The notes: generated by a model not told the origin, from the letters alone. Shown: positions 18,016-26,796, counted from the stretch's first letter. The stretch: 53,697 nt of DNA from Clostridiales bacterium (GCA_023666645.1 JAMPBP010000001.1:1186212-1239908); one strand, 5' to 3'. Made by a program: numbers and translations.

Positions 18016-18924
18016 ATGTCTTACGAAAACCAACCGGTCATATCGGTAAAGAATCTCACCCAGCGTTACGGTCGTGGACGCATCATTTACAGCGACCTGA
18101 GCTTTGACGTGCCCAAAGGTCGTATCCTGGGGCTTCTGGGAAAGAACGGAACCGGTAAAACCACTACAATCAACATTCTCATGGGGTATCTCAAACCCCA
18201 GTCGGGCGAATGCCGCATATTCGGTGAGTCAATCACCAAGATGACACCACAGACACGAGCCCGCATAGCTCTGCTCATTGAAGGGCATGTACAATATGCC
18301 TTCATGACCATCGGGCAAATAGAGCGCTTCTATTCCAAGTTTTATCCCAAATGGGACAAAGACGCTTATTATGAACTCATGAGAAAACTACATGTCTCGC
18401 CCCATCAACACATCTCTACCATGTCGTGTGGACAGCGTTCACAAGTGGCGCTCGGACTTATCCTTGCCCAGAATGCCGACCTTCTTGTGCTCGATGATTT
18501 CTCGCTTGGTCTCGATCCAGGCTACCGGAGATTATTCGTGGAATATCTCCATGAGTATGCCAAGGCCGAGGAGAAAACCGTTTTCATGACATCACACATT
18601 ATCCAGGACCTGGAACGGCTCATTGATGATTGCATTATTCTCGACTACGGCAAGATTCTTACCCAAACTCCTGTCGACACATTGATGCGCGAATTCTCGC
18701 GATACACATTCAGATATGAAGGGGGCACACTTCCGGTACTCACTGATGACAACGATGTGATCATCAATCCGTCGGTCATAAGAAACGAGGTGGAGCTCTA
18801 TACCTTTAAATCCAGGGAGGAAGTCACCCGTGTACTTGATTCCAAAGGGCTACAGAAAGTCGAGTTGAAAAAACATGACATGACGCTCGAAGATGCATTC
18901 ATAGGTCTAACCGGAAAATATTGA
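18016..18924 (+). CDS. ABC transporter ATP-binding protein with altered catalytic motifs
   Basis: A 302-residue ATPase of the CcmA/NatA-like ABC-2 class. Walker A is GKNGTGKTT near 43-50. The signature is MSCGQRSQ rather than LSGGQ. Walker B is LLVLDDFSLGLDP, so the usual catalytic Glu after the Asp is Asp. The H-loop His is present in MTSHIIQDL. The C-terminal 80 residues form an extra regulatory domain. It overlaps or abuts the permease gene and should form the cytoplasmic engine of the same transporter. Because of the Asp substitution, hydrolysis may be slow or regulated; many such ATPases still work. Confidence 0.88.
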   Translation: MSYENQPVISVKNLTQRYGRGRIIYSDLSFDVPKGRILGLLGKNGTGKTTTINILMGYLKPQSGECRIFGESITKMTPQTRARIALLIEGHVQYAFMTIGQIERFYSKFYPKWDKDAYYELMRKLHVSPHQHISTMSCGQRSQVALGLILAQNADLLVLDDFSLGLDPGYRRLFVEYLHEYAKAEEKTVFMTSHIIQDLERLIDDCIILDYGKILTQTPVDTLMREFSRYTFRYEGGTLPVLTDDNDVIINPSVIRNEVELYTFKSREEVTRVLDSKGLQKVELKKHDMTLEDAFIGLTGKY

Positions 18925-18932
18925 ACCACACC

Positions 18933-19607
18933 ATGTACAAAGCACTAATATATAAGGAATGGATAAAGACACGCCGGGTGTTTGCACTATCAATGCTCGT
19001 GTCATTGCTTTTTGCGGTCTATGTTATCCTAAATATCAAATCGGCCATAAGCAACTGGGGCATGAGCTCGATATGGCTCAACATGATACAGAAAGATGTA
19101 TCGTTGGTAAACGTGATCACATATCTTCCGCTCGTAATAGGTATCGCTATCGGAGTGGCCCAGATGATGCCAGAGATGTCCCAAAAACGACTCAAACTCA
19201 CCTTGCACCTTCCCTGTTCTCACCTGCGACTCATCTCAATAATGCTGGGGACGGCCCTCGTGGAGCTGCTTGTCATATATATACTGCAACTCGCATTCAT
19301 ATTATGTTACGACTATACCATATTACCGGGCGTGCTTGTGTTGCGGGTAATGCTCACCATGTTGCCATGGTATCTTGCCGGAATGTGCGCCTATCTGTTT
19401 GTAGCATCGATATGCCTCGAAGGGACATGGTATATGAGAGTGATCATCGCTCTCATAGGAGTGGCCGTCACAATGACAATGTTCAAACAACAGGAAGCAA
19501 TGGGAGCCTACAACTGCAGCATGTGGCTGCTCGTCATCATCACAATGCTGGTCGCAATTCTTTCATTCGGCTCAGTAGCGAGGTTTAAGGAGGGCCTTCA
19601 AGACTAA
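18933..19607 (+). CDS. ABC-2-type transporter membrane subunit
   Basis: A 224-residue hydrophobic protein with about six membrane segments, starting MYKALIYKEWIKTRR, the typical amphipathic entry of ABC-2 permeases. The frame could begin at a TTG at 18921, overlapping the ATPase stop by four bases, but the ATG at 18933 fits better. It is the likely membrane partner of the ATPase just upstream and is followed nine bases later by the DUF4857 gene. The transported substrate and direction are unknown, though ABC-2 systems are usually exporters. Confidence 0.85.
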   Translation: MYKALIYKEWIKTRRVFALSMLVSLLFAVYVILNIKSAISNWGMSSIWLNMIQKDVSLVNVITYLPLVIGIAIGVAQMMPEMSQKRLKLTLHLPCSHLRLISIMLGTALVELLVIYILQLAFILCYDYTILPGVLVLRVMLTMLPWYLAGMCAYLFVASICLEGTWYMRVIIALIGVAVTMTMFKQQEAMGAYNCSMWLLVIITMLVAILSFGSVARFKEGLQD

Positions 19608-19615
19608 AATAAATC

Positions 19616-20866
19616 ATGAAACGAATATACTACATACTGCTCACACTCTTGTCGATTGCCATGCTAAGCTGGATACTTCCATGGCTGGTATCGCTTTGTT
19701 TCCCCTACTCTACCTCCGAACCTTTTGTAGGCTACTCTCCCGTCAATGACCGCATAATTGTATCGGTACATGAACAGGCCGATATTCCCGCGGGGATAAC
19801 AAGCCAGTACTTCGACATAGATCCGGCCACCGGACAACCCGATAAGAGCTACACTGAAGAGCAACGTGACTCATTGCTTCCGGAAATATTTGCCAATCAG
19901 TTGCTTTCGAAGAGACTCATGCCCGACTCGCTGAAAGGAGAAGAGATGACACCTCACAATATACGGCGCAACCGGTGGATGTTCACCTCGCTTCCACGCA
20001 ATCTGAACCACGACATTCCTCCGGTATACCCATTGATGGAATCAATGCCCCGACGTTTTGACCTGGAGAGCCCCACTGTCGCTATGATATTGCCGGGACA
20101 TGTCGAGATAATCGACATTGCAACCAACAGTATCGACACTAAAAAGACCCAACGGTTTGCCAAAATGTTTGCCGACCGTGGCTTTGTCTTCCCCTCCCGC
20201 GAGGCCTCAGCCAATGTCACCACACGCAAGAGTTATGACAACGGATACCTGCTCATAGATGCCAACAACGACCTGTATCACCTCAAGATGCAAGCCTCGC
20301 GCCCGAGCATGGCCCGCATTGAACGTCCATCAGACATTACCCCAAGACATGTGTTTGTAATGGAAAATGGCGACCGTAAACATTATGGCATAGTCACAAC
20401 AGAAGAGGGACGCACATTTGCCATTGCACGCGACGACAAGTATTCACTCATCGAACTTCCCGACGTTACCTTCAATCCTGAGAAAGAACGCATGTCAATC
20501 CTCAAGGGTCTTTTTGCCTGGACCATAAAGATAAATGACGATAAACAATCACGTTACATAGTTCTTGATGCCAAGACCTATGACAAACTTCTCGACTACA
20601 CCCACACTTATCGCACCAATCCACTTGACAATGTGACACGATGGATATTCCCATTCAAGCTCACATTCACCTCAGGCAGCGACATGATGGTATATCCCCG
20701 CTTCAGCGATGTTTCGTGGAAAGCAGTGTTCCTGAATATAGTCCTCACTGTATTTCTCGCTTTCTTCATAAACAGACGCCGTCAACGCTGCATGTGGTCC
20801 AAATTGCCCGTAACACTTATTTTAGGTATATTTGCATTTATTCCGTTAGTACTCATAAAACGATGA
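19616..20866 (+). CDS. DUF4857-type inner-membrane protein
   Basis: A 416-residue protein with one N-terminal membrane segment (about 4-30), a large periplasmic domain of about 310 residues, and two C-terminal membrane segments (about 365-382 and 393-412). No enzyme motif is seen. I associate the layout and its position after an ABC-2 permease with DUF4857. The large periplasmic domain flanked by helices suggests a docking or coupling role between the ABC transporter and periplasmic or outer-membrane partners. Confidence 0.72.
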   Translation: MKRIYYILLTLLSIAMLSWILPWLVSLCFPYSTSEPFVGYSPVNDRIIVSVHEQADIPAGITSQYFDIDPATGQPDKSYTEEQRDSLLPEIFANQLLSKRLMPDSLKGEEMTPHNIRRNRWMFTSLPRNLNHDIPPVYPLMESMPRRFDLESPTVAMILPGHVEIIDIATNSIDTKKTQRFAKMFADRGFVFPSREASANVTTRKSYDNGYLLIDANNDLYHLKMQASRPSMARIERPSDITPRHVFVMENGDRKHYGIVTTEEGRTFAIARDDKYSLIELPDVTFNPEKERMSILKGLFAWTIKINDDKQSRYIVLDAKTYDKLLDYTHTYRTNPLDNVTRWIFPFKLTFTSGSDMMVYPRFSDVSWKAVFLNIVLTVFLAFFINRRRQRCMWSKLPVTLILGIFAFIPLVLIKR

Positions 20867-20897
20867 CATGAAACAATTAAATAAAACAAACACAACG

Positions 20898-21506
20898 ATG
20901 AAAAAGACAATCTATCTGTTTGCCGCCCTGGCAATGACCATGCTTGCCACTGCATGTAGCGGTTCAAAAACCAACAATGACACTACCGTTGAGGAAAACG
21001 AGTCACTAACCGTTGACCAGCTACTCACCAATCCCGACCAATATGTAGACCAGACGGTGACCTTCGAGGGAATATGCTCCCACCTTTGCTCCCATGGCGG
21101 CCGCAAGGCATTCATCGCCGGCAATGCCGACAATATGCAGTTACGCTGCGAGGCTTTTCCAGGTATGGACGCACCCTTTGCAAGCGAGACCATACACAAG
21201 CCCCTCAAAATTACCGGAATTCTTCACGAGGAGCGTATCAATGAGGAATACCTTCAGGAACTTGAACGCACCGAACAGGAACGCGCATATGCTGTGAACA
21301 GCGAGGGAGGCGATGCAGTTGCCGGAGAGCGCGAGAGCGGCTGTGAGACCGAGCGAGCCGCTCAAGGTCAACAGAACCTTAAAACTCTCAATGAGCGCAT
21401 CGCTGACTACCGTGCACGCATTGCCGAGCGTCAGGCCAAAGAGGGCAAGGATTACCTCTCATTCTACTATGTGGAGACTACCGGCTACGAGATTCTCCCA
21501 GAGTAA
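20898..21506 (+). CDS. OB-fold-like lipoprotein with Cys/His motif
   Basis: A 202-residue lipoprotein. The ATG at 20898 starts a proper signal peptide (MKKTIYLFAALAM) with LATAC; an in-frame ATG ten codons earlier adds a polar tail. The domain following (about 30-110) resembles an OB-type nucleic-acid/metal-binding fold and carries CSHLCSHGGRKAFI, a CxxxCxHGG cluster that could bind zinc, copper or another metal, or be redox active. A Glu/Arg-rich helical region (about 110-185) follows. It is the last gene of the transporter block, and a strong terminator follows 24 bases later. Its presence is the best hint that the block handles a metal. Confidence 0.7.
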   Translation: MKKTIYLFAALAMTMLATACSGSKTNNDTTVEENESLTVDQLLTNPDQYVDQTVTFEGICSHLCSHGGRKAFIAGNADNMQLRCEAFPGMDAPFASETIHKPLKITGILHEERINEEYLQELERTEQERAYAVNSEGGDAVAGERESGCETERAAQGQQNLKTLNERIADYRARIAERQAKEGKDYLSFYYVETTGYEILPE

Positions 21507-21529
21507 ACACGTAGTATCACACACTGAAC

Positions 21530-21571
21530 AAAAAAAGCAGCACTTCACACTGAAGGGTGCTGCTTTTTTTT
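21530..21571. terminator. Bidirectional terminator between the ABC block and the editing protein
   Basis: GCAGCACTTC and GAAGGGTGCTGC form a stem (with two extra Gs) flanked by seven As on one side and eight Ts on the other. It therefore ends transcripts from both converging sides. Confidence 0.88.
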
Positions 21572-21589
21572 GCAATGTCTTTTTTATGA

Positions 21590-22141
21590 CTACTCTACGG
21601 GGAGTGTAACCCATGTCGCTGTGTGGCCGGTAGCAGGCACAACGCGGTTGAGAAGGTCATCAAGCGAAATAAGCACACTTGCAGTATTGACACATGGGTG
21701 ACAAGCATAGTCTTCAGCACCTTTCAGGTCATTGTCGACGATGAGCCTCACTCGACAATCCTTATCGTGTATCAGACCCATGGGGGATACCGCTCCCGGG
21801 TGAATGTGAAGCAACTTCTCCATATCGCCCGATGAGGCAAACGAAAGCCGGGCACACCCCAACTGCCCCGAGAGATATTTTGTTTTAAACGGTTTGTCGG
21901 CAGGAATCATAAGCAGATAGAACTGGGTTTGCTGCTTATTGGTCAAAAACAGATTTTTGAACACCGGAGCACCGATGGCATTGCGCACAGCTTCACATTC
22001 CTCCATGGTGAATGCCGCAGGATGGGTACATGTGCGGTATGTTACACCGAGTCGGTCAAGGAAATCATATACGGCAATTTCGGCCTCTGAGCGTTCCTTA
22101 TTGTCAACGGGCCGCCCATCATATAGAAATATCTCTTCCAT
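21590..22141 (-). CDS. Prolyl-tRNA editing protein (YbaK/ProX family)
   Basis: A 183-residue protein of the YbaK/EbsC aminoacyl-tRNA deacylase superfamily, which removes wrongly attached amino acids (typically Ala or Cys) from tRNA-Pro. Visible features are CTHPAAFTMEEC near 38, FKNLFLTNK near 61, KYLSGQLGCARLSF and PGAVSPMGLIHD near 115-125, the pattern of free-standing ProXp-ala/PrdX proteins. It lies 17 bases downstream of dnaA on the same strand and is probably co-transcribed with it. Confidence 0.88.
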   Translation of the reverse strand: MEEIFLYDGRPVDNKERSEAEIAVYDFLDRLGVTYRTCTHPAAFTMEECEAVRNAIGAPVFKNLFLTNKQQTQFYLLMIPADKPFKTKYLSGQLGCARLSFASSGDMEKLLHIHPGAVSPMGLIHDKDCRVRLIVDNDLKGAEDYACHPCVNTASVLISLDDLLNRVVPATGHTATWVTLPVE

Positions 22142-22158
22142 GAAATAAGAGAGTGGAA

Positions 22159-23544
22159 TTATTTTAGAAGAATCTGTTCAATTTTCACCACATCGTCCTG
22201 CAACTGCTTTTCGATGGGCAGACGCTCCTCGATATTCTTGCAAGCATATAGCACTGTAGCGTGGGAGCGTGACAGACGTGTTCCTATGGCAGTCATAGGC
22301 ATCTTGATGTGCTTCTTGGCAAGATACATCACCATCTGTCGCGCATCAGATATCTCACGTTTTCTCGACTTGGTGAATATCGAGTCGGGGTCTACATTGT
22401 AATATCCGCTGACACTCTGTGTGATCATTTCAAAATTGACTTGCTTGCGCACTACCTTTACGGCATTGGCAAGGACACTACGTGCAAGGTCGATAGTGAT
22501 TTCCTGCGAGAGTATCGTGGCATGAGCCAGCAATGAAACCATCACTCCTTCCAGCTCACGTATGCTCCCGGTGACATTCTCGGCTATGAAGTCGAGAATC
22601 TCATCTTCAATGCTTAGTCCGTCAAGGTCGGCCTTGCGGTGCAAGACCTCGCGGCGCAACTCCAGGTCAGGACGTTCCAGCTCGACAGTCATACCCCACT
22701 TCAATCGAGTGAGCATACGTTCAGGCATTCCCTTGAGTTGAGAAGGACGGCAATCGCTGGTCAGTATAATGCGTTTGTTATTAAGATGCAGATGATTAAA
22801 AATGTAGAAGAATGTCATCTGCGTTTTTTCCTTGTCAATGAGATCCTGAATGTCATCGATGATGAGGACATCGATACTTTGGTAGAAAGTTATGAATTCA
22901 TTTATCTTACCGTTACGGCTTGCCACGGTAAACTGACTTTCAAATAGACGCGAATTGACATAGAGTACCCGAGCCTGAGGATTGCGTTCCTTGAAACGTA
23001 TTCCAATGGCATGTATAAGGTGGGTCTTGCCGACTCCCGATGGTCCGAAAATAAACAGAGGATTGAACGTCGTGCATGTTGCATCATTTGCTATTGTCTC
23101 TCCAATGGAACGTGCAAGACGGTTGCTTATGCTTCCGCAATAATTTTCAAAAGTATAATGGGGATTGAGCTGGGAGTCAAACACCGTGTTGACCGGTGCC
23201 TGAAAAGGATTCGCTTTTACTGGCTCATCCTTAATGACACGACTACGATTTTCACTGCGCACATCGACCGATGTCGCAGGATCGTTCTGCACCTGGTCAT
23301 ACTTATAGTATAGATTGATACCCTCACCATAGACACGACGTAACACCGAACCTATAATATTGAGGTATTTCTCCTCCAGATACTCGACAAAATATGGAGA
23401 TGGCACCGCAAGAGTGAGGTTGCCATCGACAAAGCTCACAGCCGTGACCGGCTCAAACCATGCTTTATACTGGTCGACCGGCAGGTTGTCCTTGAAGATA
23501 GCAAGACAATCATTCCAATTATATGTACAAGTATTTGATGTCAT
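22159..23544 (-). CDS. dnaA: Chromosomal replication initiator protein DnaA
   Basis: DnaA binds oriC and opens it. The 461-residue protein (from the ATG at 23544, since the family begins close to CxxxWnxCL) has domain I (1-80), a linker, then the AAA+ domain with GPSGVGKTHL, VLIIDDIQDL and sensor motifs. Domain IV ends in the helix-turn-helix signature ISDARQMVMYL and RLSRSHATVLYAC. All catalytic motifs look intact. The AT-rich gap upstream holds degenerate DnaA boxes, so an origin or autoregulatory site nearby is possible. Confidence 0.97.
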   Translation of the reverse strand: MTSNTCTYNWNDCLAIFKDNLPVDQYKAWFEPVTAVSFVDGNLTLAVPSPYFVEYLEEKYLNIIGSVLRRVYGEGINLYYKYDQVQNDPATSVDVRSENRSRVIKDEPVKANPFQAPVNTVFDSQLNPHYTFENYCGSISNRLARSIGETIANDATCTTFNPLFIFGPSGVGKTHLIHAIGIRFKERNPQARVLYVNSRLFESQFTVASRNGKINEFITFYQSIDVLIIDDIQDLIDKEKTQMTFFYIFNHLHLNNKRIILTSDCRPSQLKGMPERMLTRLKWGMTVELERPDLELRREVLHRKADLDGLSIEDEILDFIAENVTGSIRELEGVMVSLLAHATILSQEITIDLARSVLANAVKVVRKQVNFEMITQSVSGYYNVDPDSIFTKSRKREISDARQMVMYLAKKHIKMPMTAIGTRLSRSHATVLYACKNIEERLPIEKQLQDDVVKIEQILLK

Positions 23545-23953
23545 CCCGTAAAATTTGCAATACAAAATTCCTAATATTTTTTTTCAAAAACAAAAGCCAA
23601 AATATTTGCAAATATCAAGACAATAAAAAGAGTACTGATGCTCAACGATTTATTCAAAATGAAGTAGATTTATTAAACATACACTTTAAAAATACATCAC
23701 AAATAACTGTGCATCAACATAGTATATTTCTTTATCGAAAATCAAAGTTATTAACATTACCCACCAGAACAGAGGAGGCAAACAGCCTTAAAACCATTTG
23801 TGAATAGGGAGTTTAAAGCAAAACTTTAAGCTGCACGATATTTAGAACAAGTCTAAATAACGTACAGCTTTAATCGACTCGCAGCCAAATGGGCAATACC
23901 ACACGCAATGTCAGCATGGATTTAGCTGGCTATGGCTCATCTCCCAGAAAAAA
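23545..23953. other. AT-rich gap upstream of dnaA with degenerate DnaA boxes
   Basis: No gene is supported in these 409 bases. They contain TGTGCATCA (23708-23716), TTATTAACA (23748-23756) and TGTGAATAG (23799-23807), each one base off the DnaA box TTATNCACA or its complement, and a long hairpin at 23828-23870. Together with the AT-richness and dnaA next door this is oriC-like, but none of the boxes is perfect. Confidence 0.4.
23828..23870. terminator. Long imperfect hairpin downstream of the MlaD gene
   Basis: AAGCTGCACGATATTTAGA (23828-23846) pairs with TCTAAATAACGTACAGCTT (23852-23870) around a five-base loop, with two mismatches. It lies 84 bases after the MlaD-family stop (23954, minus strand). 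The following bases contain only a short T-run, so terminator is the best but not certain reading. It could also belong to the presumed origin region. Confidence 0.5.
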
Positions 23954-24841
23954 TCACAAGAGTTTGATTGAAATATAGCGTTTAGGATTCCTTTTGACAT
24001 CGATGAGCAACGAATCAAGACTCGCTACCGCATTATTGAGATTGTTGTACAAGGCAGGATCATTGAGCAAACGACCCATCGACGATTCCTCGTTATTGAG
24101 CGAAGCACTGAGTTCTTTTAGCTGGACCGTGATTTCGTTGACATTGGTCATGGTTCCCTCTATATCAGCGGCATTGAGACTTGCCGAGAGCGTATTGAGA
24201 TTGTGCGACACAGTATCAAGATTGGCGGTTATGCCCTTTACATTCTCCATCACGGCGGGAAGCGTTCTCATGGCTCCATTAAGCAGCTGAAGTGTAGACG
24301 CGAGATTCTCGGTAATCTTGTCAAGCCGGGCTATCGAAGCGCTCAAAGCCGGGTCGTCGACCAAAGTATTGACATTATTGAGAAGCGTGTCGACCGTAGG
24401 GAGTATACGGTTGACACCCGGCATGAGATCACGCGAAACACTCTCCATCATTCCCGTGGCGGTCTCACCTATAATTTTGTCACCGACACTGTAATACTCC
24501 TTGTTGTCGGAGAGAACGAGCTGCACAGTCGATGTGCCAAGAAAATCGGCTTCTATGACCGCCTTTGATCCCTTAGGCAGTTTGAGCGCCTTGTCGAGGC
24601 TCAACTCGACAAGAACATGACCGGGGTTGTCATATTCATAGGAAATCGATGAGACCTGGCCCACCTTGAAACCATTGACCGATACCGGTGCCGACACCTG
24701 CAGGCCGGCTACATTAGTATATGAGGCACAGTAGAAATTGGAGGGCTTGAGGACATTCACCCCCTTGAGAAATTCTATCCCAAAATAAAGAATCGCCAGT
24801 GCTATGAGGACACACAATCCGATTATGAAATTCCGTTTCAT
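23954..24841 (-). CDS. MlaD/MCE-family lipid-transport protein
   Basis: A 295-residue membrane-anchored protein. Residues about 5-27 form a single helix, followed by an MCE domain with the hallmark stretch TNVAGLQVSAPVSVNGFKVG near 42-62 and VIEADFLGTSTVQLVL. The remaining 160 residues are helical and may make a channel. MlaD proteins form hexameric rings that carry phospholipids across the periplasm with an ABC transporter (MlaE/MlaF). No such partner is seen here, so it may work with genes elsewhere. It lies 42 bases downstream of the amidase. Confidence 0.9.
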   Translation of the reverse strand: MKRNFIIGLCVLIALAILYFGIEFLKGVNVLKPSNFYCASYTNVAGLQVSAPVSVNGFKVGQVSSISYEYDNPGHVLVELSLDKALKLPKGSKAVIEADFLGTSTVQLVLSDNKEYYSVGDKIIGETATGMMESVSRDLMPGVNRILPTVDTLLNNVNTLVDDPALSASIARLDKITENLASTLQLLNGAMRTLPAVMENVKGITANLDTVSHNLNTLSASLNAADIEGTMTNVNEITVQLKELSASLNNEESSMGRLLNDPALYNNLNNAVASLDSLLIDVKRNPKRYISIKLL

Positions 24842-24883
24842 TATATGTATGTTTTATTTGTTTACAGTAGGGTCATAAAATAT

Positions 24884-25681
24884 TCAATCATTGTCGGGAA
24901 GGTCGGCTACCGGATTTGATTCCTTATAGGCCTTGAAACCTTCAAATATGGCATCGGCAAGTCTACGCTGTCCGTCGGTCGAATTCAGGAACTTCTCCTG
25001 CGTAGGGTTGCATATGAAATCGAGCTCAATAAGAATCGACGGCATAGATGTAGCCCAAAGCACCCAGAAACCGGCCTGACGCACGCCTTTGTCAGAACGC
25101 CCGGCCTTAGACACAAGTTCACGCTGAACCAATTCGGCCATCTCGATACTCTGATCCATGTGTTTGCTCTGGCTCAATTCAAATATAATATAGCTCTCAG
25201 ACGACTCAGGATCAAACCCCTGGTAAGTCTCGGCATTGTCGGCCTCAAGCGACATCACAGAATTCTCACGCATAGCAACCGCCAGATTGTCATCCGACCG
25301 GTGCAAACCAAGCGTATACACCTCAGCTCCGGCAATGCTGCGCCGTTTACGGTTTTTCTTGGCGACCGAATTCACATGTATCGACACGAAAAGATCACCG
25401 TGTGCATCATTGGCTATCTGTGCGCGGTCATTGAGTTTGACATAAGTATCTTTGTCCCGGGTATACACTACCTTCACATCCTTCATCTCCTTGGTCACCT
25501 TATCACCGAACAGTTTGGCAACGGCAAGCGTGATATTTTTCTCATAAGCCTTGACACCACGCGCCCCCACATCCTTACCTCCATGACCCGGATCTATCAC
25601 AAGGACGAAGTCGCGGGCTGTCAATATAGGCAAAGAGATTAACAGACAAATAAATATGGTGAGGATCTTAATAAATTTCAT
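24884..25681 (-). CDS. N-acetylmuramoyl-L-alanine amidase (Amidase_3)
   Basis: A 265-residue exported enzyme that cuts the amide between MurNAc and the stem peptide in peptidoglycan, usually needed for daughter-cell separation. After a signal peptide (IFICLLISLPILTARD) come DPGHGGKDVGARG with the first zinc His, SIHVNS with the second, and IELDFICN with the catalytic Glu. It is a minimal enzyme without SPOR or LysM domains. It probably leads a two-gene unit with the MCE protein. Confidence 0.93.
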   Translation of the reverse strand: MKFIKILTIFICLLISLPILTARDFVLVIDPGHGGKDVGARGVKAYEKNITLAVAKLFGDKVTKEMKDVKVVYTRDKDTYVKLNDRAQIANDAHGDLFVSIHVNSVAKKNRKRRSIAGAEVYTLGLHRSDDNLAVAMRENSVMSLEADNAETYQGFDPESSESYIIFELSQSKHMDQSIEMAELVQRELVSKAGRSDKGVRQAGFWVLWATSMPSILIELDFICNPTQEKFLNSTDGQRRLADAIFEGFKAYKESNPVADLPDND

Positions 25682-25800
25682 ATAAAAAACATCTATGAGT
25701 CCACAAAATTAACAAAATCTACGTTATAACAGCAGGGTAAGTTTCCCGAATTTTAAAAAAATCAGAACTTTTCTCCAATAATAGTACTAAAAAGCATCAT

Positions 25801-26796
25801 ATGAAGTCGACTATAACACTAATCATAGCCTTTGCATCATTACTATTCACAGCAAACTGTGGCAATAAAACTCCCCACGATGGCCACTCCTCAATGATAC
25901 GCCAGACAGAGATAGTGCGGCTCGACTCGCTCATACTCAACTACAATGGAGACCTCTCATCAATACCCGACTCTGTTATCCCAGCACTCAGGCTATATTT
26001 CAACATGCTGGGACTTGACAGCGATTCACCCGACAGTTTAATTGTCCAGCTAAAAAACAGCGATATTTACCAGGTATTTGGCCGAGATATAGCACAACGC
26101 TACTCCCCCTCGCCCACCCTTGCAAAAGAATTGGGGACTACCCTGACCAATCTGCACAAGAATATCCCAGAAATCAACATCAAGAGCATCTATGGCATAG
26201 TAAGCCCCTACATGCAACAGGTCATAATAAGCGACAGCATTGCCTTCATATCTCTGAACCATTACTTAAAGAATGATTATCCAGGCTACAGTGCTATACC
26301 GCTTTACATGCGCAGCATCAAGACCCCCACGCGGATACCAATCGACATTGCCGAAGCCCTTATAAGGATCAACCGGCCATATTCCCCTATCGAGAACACG
26401 CTTTTGGAAAAGATGATGTATGAAGGCGCTGTAGCTTTCGTCACATCCACAGCGACCGGACAAGGGACTGCCCTTGTGCTTGGAATCGACCAGGACAAGG
26501 CCGATGAAGTTGACCGGCGACTTGGCGACTGGTGGCAACAGCTGGCTACCGAGAGATTAATCTACAGCACCTCGACAAGTGACATCGCCCGGTTCATCGA
26601 GCCGTCGCCCTCCACTACACTCGGCAACATGACAGGCCCCGGACAAACAGGGCGCATCATAGGACTCGCTATCGCACGAGCCTACATCAAGAACAATCCC
26701 GACACCCCGGCAGCTTGGCTTTTGACCGACGACTATTACGGAAAGTCCCAACAGAACCTCATCAAGTCGGGATTCACCCCACGCACCGGCAACTGA
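25801..26796 (+). CDS. GldB-like lipoprotein
   Basis: A 331-residue lipoprotein with signal peptide ending TANC. It shows the pattern of the GldB (gliding motility) family: LLEKMMYEGAVAF near 200, WWQQLATERLIYSTSTSDIARFIEP and GQTGRIIGLAIARAY in the C-terminal third. GldB is needed for gliding in Flavobacterium, but relatives are widespread in non-gliding gut Bacteroidetes, where the role is unclear. None of the other gld genes is in the window. It is the first plus-strand gene after the amidase, divergent and 119 bases away. Confidence 0.78.
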   Translation: MKSTITLIIAFASLLFTANCGNKTPHDGHSSMIRQTEIVRLDSLILNYNGDLSSIPDSVIPALRLYFNMLGLDSDSPDSLIVQLKNSDIYQVFGRDIAQRYSPSPTLAKELGTTLTNLHKNIPEINIKSIYGIVSPYMQQVIISDSIAFISLNHYLKNDYPGYSAIPLYMRSIKTPTRIPIDIAEALIRINRPYSPIENTLLEKMMYEGAVAFVTSTATGQGTALVLGIDQDKADEVDRRLGDWWQQLATERLIYSTSTSDIARFIEPSPSTTLGNMTGPGQTGRIIGLAIARAYIKNNPDTPAAWLLTDDYYGKSQQNLIKSGFTPRTGN

